Assembly: GCA_041391505.1 (NCBI GenBank)
Contig: JAWKNW010000050.1
Span: forward strand, 1-18,360
Source of the DNA: Rhodothermales bacterium
Lineage (GTDB): Bacteria; Bacteroidota; Rhodothermia; Rhodothermales; JAHQVL01
Reading direction: 5' to 3'
Length of the DNA stretch: 18,360 nt
Below are positions 7,701 to 15,032 of this stretch, in pieces; the first letter of the stretch is position 1, and each line of letters begins with the position of its first letter. A program made the position numbers and the translations under genes. The notes beneath the pieces are model-generated. The model did not search any database and was not told the DNA's origin. It saw only the letters and a program-made list of their open reading frames with translations.

Positions 7701-8318
7701 ATGAATCATATAGCGCACGTACTTGCCGGCCTCCTCTTTGGCTGCGCCTCGTTTGCAGCCTGCGAAACGCCGGCTCCAACGGCCCCTCCTGTGGACAATC
7801 AGCAGCTGACGGCCCTGTATGAAGCCGATCAGGCCGAGCGTACGGGCGCCATCGCAGACTGGTCCATCGTCGCTCAAAACGACCGCGACCGGCGCGCGCG
7901 CGTCCAGGCCATGCGCGATGCGGATTCGCTTCACACCGCAAACGACTTTTATCATGCGGCCATGATCTTCCAGCATGGTGAGGACCAACAGGCCTACGAG
8001 CAAGCCCTCGAACTGGCGCTCAAGTCCGTCGCGCTCGACTCCACGCATGCGGAGGCGCGCTGGCTCGTCGCGGCGGCAACCGACCGGTACTTGCTGAGCA
8101 GAAAACGTCCCCAGGTGTACGGAACCCAGTTCGTGATCTACATGAACCAGTGGTACCTGCAGAAAATAGATACCACCGGCGCCAGCGACGACGCCCGACG
8201 CCGGCTGGGTGCGCGCACGCTCGATGAAACACGCGCGTTTCTCACCGAGCAAAACGGCGCGTACAGGGGCCTCAATATCGTCCCCGACTCTATTCTGGTG
8301 GCGCTGGGGATACCATGA
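7701..8318 (+). CDS. DUF6624-like exported protein
   Basis: A 205-residue protein with an N-terminal signal peptide (MNHIAHVLAGLLFGCASFAAC) that could be lipoprotein-type with Cys at 15 or 21; the lipobox is not canonical. The mature part carries hallmarks I associate with DUF6624: QNDRDRRARVQAM, then an AAMIFQHGED segment, ARWLVAAATDRYL and KRPQVYGTQF. The function of that family is unknown, and no catalytic residues can be named. It begins 4 bp after the kinase stop, so it is almost certainly in the sigma-kinase operon. It may be an output, a partner or the sensed component of that pathway; this is inference. Confidence 0.75.
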   Translation: MNHIAHVLAGLLFGCASFAACETPAPTAPPVDNQQLTALYEADQAERTGAIADWSIVAQNDRDRRARVQAMRDADSLHTANDFYHAAMIFQHGEDQQAYEQALELALKSVALDSTHAEARWLVAAATDRYLLSRKRPQVYGTQFVIYMNQWYLQKIDTTGASDDARRRLGARTLDETRAFLTEQNGAYRGLNIVPDSILVALGIP

Positions 8319-8336
8319 ACCCAACCCGCGCCTGAC

Positions 8337-8366
8337 GGCGGCACTACGCCTCGCCAGCCAGCCGCC
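8337..8366 (+). terminator. Possible terminator of the sigma-kinase operon
   Basis: GGCGGC (8337-8342) pairs with GCCGCC (8361-8366) around an 18-base loop, 19 bases after the DUF6624-like stop, followed by CTCTATAATTCTT. The long loop and mixed tail make it doubtful. Confidence 0.22.
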
Positions 8367-8377
8367 CTCTATAATTC

Positions 8378-8584
8378 TTGAAAGACGAACCCTCCGCTTT
8401 CCCGAAGGGCATCGGCCGCCCCGCGCAACGCGCCCTCGCCGCCATCGGCGTGACGCAGCTCGATCAGTTGACCGGGTTCACGGAAAAGGAACTGCGCGGG
8501 CTGCACGGGATGGGCCCGAAAGCGCTGGGCCTGTTACAAGAGGCCCTGCGTGCGAAGGGCCAGGCGTTCCGGTCGGAATCCTGA
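8378..8584 (+). CDS. Small helix-hairpin-helix DNA-binding protein
   Basis: A 68-residue protein reading FPKGIGRPAQRALAAIGV, then VTQLDQLTGFTEKELRGLHG and GMGPKALGLLQEALRAKG. This is the compact helix-hairpin-helix fold seen in small DNA-binding proteins related to the RNA polymerase alpha C-terminal domain; residues 43-50 (HGMGPKAL) form the backbone-binding hairpin. Such proteins are common as single genes of unknown cellular role. The only usable start is TTG at 8378: an in-frame TAA lies at 8372-8374 and no ATG or GTG occurs before the conserved FPKGIG segment. It ends 12 bp before the convergent regulator gene. It may be co-transcribed with the kinase operon or have its own promoter. Confidence 0.75.
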   Translation: MKDEPSAFPKGIGRPAQRALAAIGVTQLDQLTGFTEKELRGLHGMGPKALGLLQEALRAKGQAFRSES

Positions 8585-8586
8585 AC

Positions 8587-8610
8587 CGGATGTCGGCTAT
8601 TCGGCATCCG
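8587..8610. terminator. Candidate bidirectional terminator between convergent genes
   Basis: A stem of nine pairs with one wobble (8587-8595 with 8602-8610, CGGATG...CATCCG at the base) and a 6-base loop lies just after the helix-hairpin-helix gene and overlaps the last codons of the convergent regulator gene. There is no T tract on either side, so the role is only suggested by its position. Confidence 0.33.
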
Positions 8611-9205
8611 CCGGCGGCTGCGTGTGCCAGCTGAACGTCGAGTCGCCCGCCCCCAGTCCGAGCACGCCGCCCTCATCCCCCGAAACCGGCAGGACCTCAT
8701 CCAGACGGATTGCCACCGGTACATTCGACGTGTCGATAAACATCACGGAGGGGCCACGCTCGGTCGATGCGGGCCGGCTGGTCAGCCATCCAAGCCCGAA
8801 CGCGAGCCAGAACGCGAGACCGACCGCCGCGACCCAGGCAACGCGCCATCGGCGCCGGAAGGGTATGGCCGGCGTCGCGGGACGCACGGGCGACACCAGG
8901 CGGTAGCCGCGCGAGCGGATCGTTTCGATGACGGCCGGCGACCGGCCCAGCAGATTGCGCAGCTGCGAGACGCTCCGCGACAGCGTATCGTCCACCACAA
9001 CGACATCAGGCCACACCGCCTCCATCAGCGCCTCCCGCGTCACGACCTCGCCCGCACGCCGCGCCAGCATAACGAGCACGGCCATCATCTTGGGTTCGAT
9101 GATCGCTTCCGAGACCTCGCCGCGTGAAAGCCGGAGGCGGGACGGCTGCACCAGCCAGTCCCCGAGATAGAAGTCGGAGGCGACGTCGTTGGGCAGATCG
9201 GACAT
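8597..9205 (-). CDS. Membrane-tethered winged-helix regulator (CadC/ToxR-like)
   Basis: A 202-residue protein. Residues 12-105 form an OmpR/PhoB-type winged helix: EPKMMAVLVMLARRAGEVVT, then REALMEAVWPDV, the recognition-helix region DDTLSRSVSQLRNLLG, and VIETIRSRGYRLV for the wing. An Arg-rich stretch leads into one transmembrane helix (about 121-142) and a short periplasmic tail of about 60 residues. This is the CadC/ToxR layout, in which a membrane-bound DNA-binding domain answers a periplasmic signal directly. The tail is much shorter than in many relatives and shows no TPR or propeller domain. It diverges from the serine hydrolase gene over 186 bp, so it may control that gene and itself. 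The ATG at 9205 gives a domain of normal length. Confidence 0.88.
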   Translation of the reverse strand: MSDLPNDVASDFYLGDWLVQPSRLRLSRGEVSEAIIEPKMMAVLVMLARRAGEVVTREALMEAVWPDVVVVDDTLSRSVSQLRNLLGRSPAVIETIRSRGYRLVSPVRPATPAIPFRRRWRVAWVAAVGLAFWLAFGLGWLTSRPASTERGPSVMFIDTSNVPVAIRLDEVLPVSGDEGGVLGLGAGDSTFSWHTQPPADAE

Positions 9206-9279
9206 AGGTTCTTCGGCGTTCGGCGCAGGGGTTTTCAGCGATACAACGGAGGCGAAGCGGTAAAAGTGTCGTTTTCACC

Positions 9280-9301
9280 GACAAACATCAGACAAACCTC
9301 A
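9280..9301. repeat. Tandem 11-bp direct repeat, candidate operator
   Basis: GACAAACATCA (9280-9290) is followed at once by GACAAACCTCA (9291-9301), 10 of 11 bases identical. An inverted element TGTCG (9267-9271) and CGACA (9279-9283) overlaps it. OmpR-type winged helices usually bind tandem sites about one helical turn apart, and the divergent spacer belongs to such a regulator, so this is a reasonable binding-site candidate. Binding is inference. Confidence 0.45.
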
Positions 9302-9391
9302 GGGAGATTCAAGCCGCGCATCGGGTCCGTGTGTCCGTCGCGGCGTTCCTTCTGGCATGACCGCACACATCTCCACCTGACCTGATCGATC

Positions 9392-10843
9392 ATGCGTACA
9401 CGGTGTTTTTTGATGCTCCTCCTGGTGATCCCGATCGCGCGCGCCCAGACGATGACCGACCGCGATCGGGCGCTCGCCACGAGCTATGGCGAGCGCTTCG
9501 TCGACGCCATCAATACCCTGTTCGACGAGGAACGTGCCGGCGTGGCCCGCGCGATCTTCGCCGAGGCAACCATCGAGGACGCCGGCGAGGAGCGGCTGAC
9601 GGGCCTGTTCTCCCGGCTGCACGAGATGATGGGACCCGTCACGTTCCATCATGCGGAAGTGGTGGAAGTGGACCTGGGCAGCCGGATCAGCCGCATCCTG
9701 CACGTCTACGTCCGGGCCACGACCGATGACGCCTGGAAGGACATCCAGCTCCGCCTCGCCGGCGAGCCGCCCTATAAAATCACGGAACTGGGTTTTCTCG
9801 CCGACGTCTCGGAACCCATCTACCTCCCCAACAGCCCCGTGGATGCGCCCTCGACGCTCGACTGGCTCTCCGGCTACATCGATGCCCTCGTTCGCGACGA
9901 GGGGCTCTCCGGCGCCATGCTCATCGCAAAAGGCGACCGGGTGATCTTCGAGCGGTACTTCGGGTTTGCCGACTCCGCCGGGACCCGACCCGTGACCGCC
10001 GGCACGCGGTTCAACCTCGGTTCGGGCAACAAGATGTTCACCGCGCTGGCGGTCGCCCACCTCGTCGAACAGGGCCGGCTCACGTTCGAAACGCCCATCC
10101 AACCGTTCTTTCCTGAATTCCCCGGCCTCGATGGCGTGACCATCCATCATCTCCTCTCCCACACTTCCGGCGTCGCCGAATACTGGACCGACGCGTACGA
10201 GCGGGCCTGGCATGCGATCGACCGGCTCGAGGACATGCTGCCGTTCGTCCTCGCGGCCGGCATCGAAAGACCGGCCGGGGAGGCGTTTTCGTACTCCAAT
10301 TCCAACTTCATCCTCGCCGGCCTCGTCGTCGAGCGCGTGACGGGCGAGGACTATTTCGACGTCGTCCGCTCGCTGATCTATGAACCGCTCGGCATGACGC
10401 AATCCGATTCCTACCGGCACGGAGAGGGCACCCCGGATCGCGCGGAGGCGCTCGTCCGGCTGCCCTCCGGGGCGTGGGCGCGCGCCGATACGCCGGGCCG
10501 TGGATCGGCGGCCGGCGGCGGCTACGCGACGCCGCGCGACATGCTGCGTTTCGTACAGGGCCTCGAGGCCGGAGCGATCGTCAGTTCCCAGACCTTGCAG
10601 ACCCTGCGCACGTCAAAAACGACCGGCTTTGAGGCGCCTTTCCAGTATGGCTACGGGTTCATCCTCTCGCGTGACGGCGACGTCGATTCGTACGGTCACG
10701 GAGGCACGGCCCGCGGCGTCAACTTCGAGCTGCGGCGATTCCCCACCCCCGATCTGACGCTCATCCTGTTTTCGAACCGCGACAGCGGCGCCTACGACGA
10801 CCTGAAACGAAACACGATCAAGCTCATCTCAGGGGATCGCTAG
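9392..10843 (+). CDS. Serine hydrolase, class C beta-lactamase / DD-peptidase family
   Basis: A 483-residue secreted protein. A signal peptide (about 1-18, ending ARA-Q) is followed by an extra domain of about 130 residues (about 20-150) that looks NTF2-like, and then a PF00144-type serine hydrolase domain. Catalytic marks are S211-G-N-K214 (SxxK) in NLGSGNKMFTALAVAHL, Y301-S-N303 (YxN), and H436-G-G438 in place of KTG. LLSHTSGVAEYW and YEPLGMTQSD are typical of the family. Members act as peptidases, esterases or peptidoglycan-modifying enzymes rather than true antibiotic-degrading enzymes; the substrate cannot be predicted. The gene diverges from the winged-helix regulator and is followed after 45 bp by the FMN reductase gene. 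Confidence 0.9.
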   Translation: MRTRCFLMLLLVIPIARAQTMTDRDRALATSYGERFVDAINTLFDEERAGVARAIFAEATIEDAGEERLTGLFSRLHEMMGPVTFHHAEVVEVDLGSRISRILHVYVRATTDDAWKDIQLRLAGEPPYKITELGFLADVSEPIYLPNSPVDAPSTLDWLSGYIDALVRDEGLSGAMLIAKGDRVIFERYFGFADSAGTRPVTAGTRFNLGSGNKMFTALAVAHLVEQGRLTFETPIQPFFPEFPGLDGVTIHHLLSHTSGVAEYWTDAYERAWHAIDRLEDMLPFVLAAGIERPAGEAFSYSNSNFILAGLVVERVTGEDYFDVVRSLIYEPLGMTQSDSYRHGEGTPDRAEALVRLPSGAWARADTPGRGSAAGGGYATPRDMLRFVQGLEAGAIVSSQTLQTLRTSKTTGFEAPFQYGYGFILSRDGDVDSYGHGGTARGVNFELRRFPTPDLTLILFSNRDSGAYDDLKRNTIKLISGDR

Positions 10844-10888
10844 CGCCGCGTTTCATACCTTGCGATCGTTCTGATTCCCGCACGGCCC

Positions 10889-11449
10889 ATGCTCCATGTC
10901 CTGGCCTTCTCCGGAAGCCTCCGTTCGATCTCCATCAACACCACGCTGTTGCGAGCGGCGACGCGGCTGGCGCCGGCCGGACTGTCCATCCGGGTGTACG
11001 ACGGACTGGGCCGGCTTCCCCTGTTCAACCCGGACGACGAACACGACCCGCCGGCTCCGGTGCGCGCCTTATGGTCCGCCGTCGAGGCCGCGGACGCCTT
11101 CCTGATCGCCAGTCCCGAATACGCCCACGGCGTCACCGGCGCGATGAAGAACGCGCTCGACTGGCTCGTCGGGTTCGGACCCTTCGCGTACAAGGAAGTG
11201 GCCGTGCTGAACGCCTCGATGCGCGCGCATCATGCCGACGCCGCGCTGAAAGAGACACTCCGCACGATGTCCGCGTATCTCGTCGACGAAGCCTGCGTAC
11301 GCATACCGGGTCTCGCCGCCGGCATGGACGCGGATGCCATCGTCGCCTCGCCGGCGAGCGCCGACGTCCTTCGCGCCGCGATCTTCGCGCTCCGCGATGC
11401 GGTCAACGCGCGACGCCGCTCACCCGACACCATCCAGCCCCAACGCTGA
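10889..11449 (+). CDS. NAD(P)H-dependent FMN reductase (flavodoxin-like)
   Basis: A 186-residue cytoplasmic protein of the NADPH_red/FMN_red family. AFSGSLRSISINTTLLRAA (residues 6-24) is the FMN phosphate-binding loop, and IASPEYAHGVTGAMKNALDW (about 73-92) is the hallmark segment contacting the isoalloxazine ring. Relatives reduce FMN, quinones, azo dyes or chromate with NAD(P)H. The length and start are normal for the family. It lies 45 bp after the serine hydrolase gene and 13 bp before the alpha/beta hydrolase gene, so they may share a transcript, though no common pathway is evident. Confidence 0.9.
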   Translation: MLHVLAFSGSLRSISINTTLLRAATRLAPAGLSIRVYDGLGRLPLFNPDDEHDPPAPVRALWSAVEAADAFLIASPEYAHGVTGAMKNALDWLVGFGPFAYKEVAVLNASMRAHHADAALKETLRTMSAYLVDEACVRIPGLAAGMDADAIVASPASADVLRAAIFALRDAVNARRRSPDTIQPQR

Positions 11450-11462
11450 TATCGCCCCACCC

Positions 11463-12824
11463 ATGCCTCGCCGTTCCCGCCGTATCCTCGTCGTCGTCGC
11501 CTGCGTGCTGACCGCGCTGGCCGGCTGGGGGGCCTGGGCCTACCTCGGCTACACCGCCGCGCCCGCCGATCGGCTTGCTGCCGGCACGTTTTATCCCGAT
11601 CATCCGCCCGACGACCGGCTCCATTACCTGAACCTGCCGCTGGATCATACCGACCCGTCGGCCGGCACGTATGTAGGCTTTTACCGCCTGAGCCCGGCGT
11701 TCCATCCGGACAGCGGGGTCGTTTTCGTGCTCACCGACGGGCAGCAGCCGCTGGTCGGCCCCGGCGACATACCGGACATCCTGGCCGGGAAGATCGACGG
11801 TGCGGCGTATGTCGTCATCGGCCGGCGCGGTCACGACCCGACGCTGTTCCCCGAGGTGTACGACGCCGCCGGCGCGCTCGATCGGACGACCGCGCTGCGG
11901 CTTTACGGCTCGTGGCAGCATGTCGAGGACATCGAACGCGTCCGCCAGGATGCCCAACGCAACGGGCTGCTGCCCGCCGACGGCCGGATCATGCTGTACG
12001 GCGGCTCGGGGGGGGGCGTCCTCGTCCAGCAGTATCTCTCCCGGTACGGCGAGCACGTCTCCCGGGCGCTCATCGAAGTAACGGGCGCCCCCGACCTGGC
12101 CCGGAAACACGGGCTGGCTTCGTATTGCACCTTCGTCGCCACGATGCGCGCGCGTTCCCCACGTACCCTGGACCGGCTGCAATCCCTGCTGGATGCGGAC
12201 CGCTTCGACCGGACCTCGCTGCTGTTCATGCTGCAGCGCATCCCCTACGACACCCTCGGCGCCTACACCGTCCAGCAGGCGTTCATCGATGCGCTCGCCG
12301 GCGGTCGCTCAGCGCCCTACTGGCGCCGCTGGATCCAACCGGTCTACAATCGCCCGCTGATCCAGAAGATGCTCTCCGTCCCGTCGATGGACGCGGCGCG
12401 GGTGCGCATGCTCGAATTGCTGGGCGAAGGCCTGATGGCGTATCGGTATCCGCGGGATGTGGACTCGCTGAACCTGATGTTCGAGTGGACCGGGCCGCTG
12501 CTGGCCGACTACCTCGACGACGCGCGCGCCGGCCGCCTCGAACTTCCGCGTTTCGACCTCGGCGACACCCGGGCTTCCTATCCGGGGGAAGTGCTCGTGG
12601 TGGCCGCCGCCCAGGATCATGTCTACGGCACGGCGGAAGGCCGGCTGCTGGCGGACGCCTATCCGAACGCGAGGCTCGCGATCTTCGACGATACGCACCG
12701 CATGCGGCAGGCGCCGGCGTATTACCGGCAGTTCCGCCTCGCCTTTTTCGCCGGCGGATTCGACGCCGGCCCCTTCGATGCGTTCATGCGCGACCCGCGC
12801 CAGCTGAATCGCGCGGCGAAATGA
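11463..12824 (+). CDS. Membrane-anchored or secreted alpha/beta hydrolase
   Basis: A 453-residue protein with an N-terminal hydrophobic segment after MPRRSRR (about residues 8-28), either an uncleaved anchor or a signal peptide. The hydrolase domain has the nucleophile elbow LYGGSGGGVLVQQYLSRYG with S182 as nucleophile. Likely partners are D385 (AAAQDHVYG) and H412 (FDDTHRM), and a lid-like helical insertion sits between about 210 and 340. The stretch LHYLNLPLDHTDPSAGTYVG resembles the N-terminus of tripeptidyl- or prolyl-aminopeptidase-like hydrolases, so a peptidase role is possible but unproven. The ATG at 11463 is chosen because the basic and hydrophobic start follows it directly; the frame is open upstream to 11334 but overlaps the FMN reductase gene. 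Confidence 0.85.
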   Translation: MPRRSRRILVVVACVLTALAGWGAWAYLGYTAAPADRLAAGTFYPDHPPDDRLHYLNLPLDHTDPSAGTYVGFYRLSPAFHPDSGVVFVLTDGQQPLVGPGDIPDILAGKIDGAAYVVIGRRGHDPTLFPEVYDAAGALDRTTALRLYGSWQHVEDIERVRQDAQRNGLLPADGRIMLYGGSGGGVLVQQYLSRYGEHVSRALIEVTGAPDLARKHGLASYCTFVATMRARSPRTLDRLQSLLDADRFDRTSLLFMLQRIPYDTLGAYTVQQAFIDALAGGRSAPYWRRWIQPVYNRPLIQKMLSVPSMDAARVRMLELLGEGLMAYRYPRDVDSLNLMFEWTGPLLADYLDDARAGRLELPRFDLGDTRASYPGEVLVVAAAQDHVYGTAEGRLLADAYPNARLAIFDDTHRMRQAPAYYRQFRLAFFAGGFDAGPFDAFMRDPRQLNRAAK

Positions 12825-12860
12825 CCGCATCCCCCTTCACGCAACGAGAACGGCAGCCCC

Positions 12861-13115
12861 ATGAAGTTCATCTCGCTCCGTGTACGCAACGCGATCACCC
12901 TGCACGGCTACACCGAAGACCACCAGGAAATCGTGGAAGAAACCCACGACGACGCATTCATGGACAAGCTGATTGCGGTGGATCGCATCCAGTCGATTTC
13001 CGAAAAATACCTCCTCGTCACCTCCTCGCACGGGCGGGTGATGTACTGGGAATACGAAGGGACGCTGCAGTCCGTCACCGACCGGCTGGCAAACGCCGGT
13101 CTGGTGATCACCTGA
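12861..13115 (+). CDS. Small protein of unknown function (84 residues)
   Basis: I do not recognise this protein. It begins MKFISLRVRNAITLHGYTED and continues with an acidic, helical-looking segment (EDHQEIVEETHDDAFMDKLI). It ends with predicted strands around SISEKYLLVTSSHGRVMYWE and a last helix LQSVTDRLANAGLVIT. There is no signal peptide, membrane segment or Cys. A role as a small cytoplasmic alpha/beta domain is plausible. It lies 36 bp after the alpha/beta hydrolase gene on the same strand. Its TGA abuts the stop of the convergent beta-barrel gene with no spacer, the two stops forming TGATCA. Confidence 0.65.
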   Translation: MKFISLRVRNAITLHGYTEDHQEIVEETHDDAFMDKLIAVDRIQSISEKYLLVTSSHGRVMYWEYEGTLQSVTDRLANAGLVIT

Positions 13116-15032
13116 TCAGAACCGTCGCAGCAGATACAGCGATAGCCGGTTTCCGCTCGTGAGGTACAGCATGTTGCGCCGGTCGTACGCGTAGTTGGCG
13201 CGCACCTGGGTCTGGCCGATCGCATAGTCGAGCGCGGCGGTGAGGGAGACGATGCGCTGCGCGTCGGTGAGCCGCTGTTCCCAGTACTGGAAGCCGGCGG
13301 AGGTCCGCAACCGGAGGTTCGCGAGCAGATCCCAGGTGACGATGCCGTTGACCGCATAGAGCGACAGGCGATCCGCCGACTCGCTGACGGCGCGCGCCGT
13401 GGCGTCGATGCTGAGCGTGGTCGTTTTCCAGGGCGGCAGGCCGAGCGACAGGTTCGCCTCGGATGCCGTGTAGTCGATGTTGACCGACTCGCGCTTGCGG
13501 TGCGTGAGCGTGAGGCGCAGCTGGCCGATAGGAACGCGGCGCTGCATCCGGAAGGCCGTGTTGTGCTGCTGGAAGTCCCCCGTGATCAGCCCCTCGCCCA
13601 TCGACGTCGCGCGGCGCGACCGGCTGTGCTGCAGCGAAAGGCCATCCACCCGGAGCCCGAGGTCGAGGCTGCCGACCGATCCGCGCTCCACGGCGGCGAT
13701 CTCCGGCCGGTAGCGGTAGCTCACGAGGATTGCGTCCCCGGCGCGGACGCGGGAGCCGGCGAGCACCTCGATCTGCACGAGGTTGCCCACGTCGAGCAGC
13801 CGGTAGTCGAGCCCCTCCACAAACACGAGCGTTTCATCCCCGCTCTGGATGACGATGCTCGTCAGGTCGACATCCACCTGCTCCAGCAGGACGAGCCCCG
13901 TCTGGTCCACGCGGTACGATTCGCGGAGCACGGCAACCGTGCGGCTGCCGGCGTCGTCGAGGTCGCGGCGAAGGATCCCGATCGATCCACCCCCCGAAAA
14001 ATAGAGCCCGAGCGGCAGGTGGACGCCGAACCGGACCTGGGGGCCGGCCGATGTCACGGTCTGTTTGCCCCCGTCGAACGCATTCATGCTGCGGCTGGCA
14101 TCGCCGCCGATGCCCAGCCAGGGGCGGATGTCCGAAAACATCGCCCAGGTGTAGGCCGCGCCATCCGACATCCCGCCCAGCCCTTCCGCATGGTAGCGGT
14201 TCATGCCAAGCCGGGTATAGGTGTTCGCCGCATGCTGCAACCGGACGTTCTCCGACCAGCTCCGGCGCGCATACGGCAGCGTTCCGGTACGCTCCGTGGT
14301 CTGGTACCGGCTGATGAGTTCGCTCCGTTTTCCCCAGCGCAGGGTATGGTTGAGATGGAAACTGCGCGATGCGAAGTCGCTTTCGTACACCCGATCGTCA
14401 AACGTCATCTGCTCGTAGGCGATGTCGATCTTCCGATTGGAAGCGGCGGCGCGGAACGTGCGCGTGGCATCCCACTGCTCGATCGGTGTCAGGGTCGGCC
14501 CCACCTGGGTCACGTTGCGGTTTGTTTGATCGGCATAGGAGAGCGTGATCGGCAGGAGGCGGTTCTGGAGATGGAGCGTCGGACTGAACCGGGTCGACGC
14601 GAATTCTCCCTGCGTACCGAAGCCGCCCTGGCGCAGGCCGGTCGTACGCGAATAGTGCGTCTGCAGCGACACCGGGCTCGACGCGAGGAGTGTGGCGTCG
14701 GCCGCGTAGGCGAGGTGGCGCGTCTGCAGCGGATCGGGCAGATCGGTCGACCGTTGCTGCGTGAGGGTGGGCTGGATTTCGAACCGGTAGCGGAAGAGAT
14801 CCCGCCGGCCGATCGACCCGTCGAACGGCAGCACGACCCACTGGCGGAAGTTGTTCTGCGCGAACGATCGGTCGATGAGCCCCGTGTTCGTCCGCCAGTT
14901 ACCGTCGTAGCTGCTCCCCAGACGCGTCTGTTGCGGGATCAGCCGAAAAACTTGCCCGGCGGCCGGCGCTGCCACCCACAGGCCGACCGCCAGGATGCCC
15001 AGTGCGAATCGATATGAACGCGGATGCGTCAT
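13116..15032 (-). CDS. Outer-membrane beta-barrel protein of the cytochrome cluster (porin-like)
   Basis: A 638-residue protein with a signal peptide (about 1-26, ending PAAG-Q) followed by many amphipathic beta strands with alternating aromatic and polar residues, such as RYRFEIQPTL, LHLQNRLLPITLSYADQ and VRANYAYDRR. It ends in LYLLRRF; a C-terminal Phe is the usual beta-barrel assembly signal. Residues about 385-450 contain a non-barrel-looking beta domain (ETLVFVEGLDYRLLDVGNLV, then VRAGDAILVSYRYRP). It is the last gene of the run, and TGATG joins it to the hexahaem lipoprotein stop, so the two products are made together. The likely role is the pore that houses a cytochrome in a porin-cytochrome conduit, as MtrB or OmbB do; no sequence similarity to those was demonstrated. 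GTG at 15035 is an alternative start. Confidence 0.78.
   Translation of the reverse strand: MTHPRSYRFALGILAVGLWVAAPAAGQVFRLIPQQTRLGSSYDGNWRTNTGLIDRSFAQNNFRQWVVLPFDGSIGRRDLFRYRFEIQPTLTQQRSTDLPDPLQTRHLAYAADATLLASSPVSLQTHYSRTTGLRQGGFGTQGEFASTRFSPTLHLQNRLLPITLSYADQTNRNVTQVGPTLTPIEQWDATRTFRAAASNRKIDIAYEQMTFDDRVYESDFASRSFHLNHTLRWGKRSELISRYQTTERTGTLPYARRSWSENVRLQHAANTYTRLGMNRYHAEGLGGMSDGAAYTWAMFSDIRPWLGIGGDASRSMNAFDGGKQTVTSAGPQVRFGVHLPLGLYFSGGGSIGILRRDLDDAGSRTVAVLRESYRVDQTGLVLLEQVDVDLTSIVIQSGDETLVFVEGLDYRLLDVGNLVQIEVLAGSRVRAGDAILVSYRYRPEIAAVERGSVGSLDLGLRVDGLSLQHSRSRRATSMGEGLITGDFQQHNTAFRMQRRVPIGQLRLTLTHRKRESVNIDYTASEANLSLGLPPWKTTTLSIDATARAVSESADRLSLYAVNGIVTWDLLANLRLRTSAGFQYWEQRLTDAQRIVSLTAALDYAIGQTQVRANYAYDRRNMLYLTSGNRLSLYLLRRF

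Noticed and set aside
8370..8375. Perfect TATAAT as a promoter for the helix-hairpin-helix gene
   Set aside because: It lies only two bases before the TTG start, so transcription would begin inside the gene, and there is no -35 box at 8347-8352.
9392..10843. True antibiotic-resistance beta-lactamase
   Set aside because: The catalytic motifs fit the broad serine-hydrolase family, with HGG in place of KTG and an extra N-terminal domain; there is no basis for claiming activity on antibiotics.
11334..11462. Upstream start of the alpha/beta hydrolase
   Set aside because: The extra 43 residues overlap the FMN reductase gene, and the basic plus hydrophobic N-terminus begins at the ATG at 11463.
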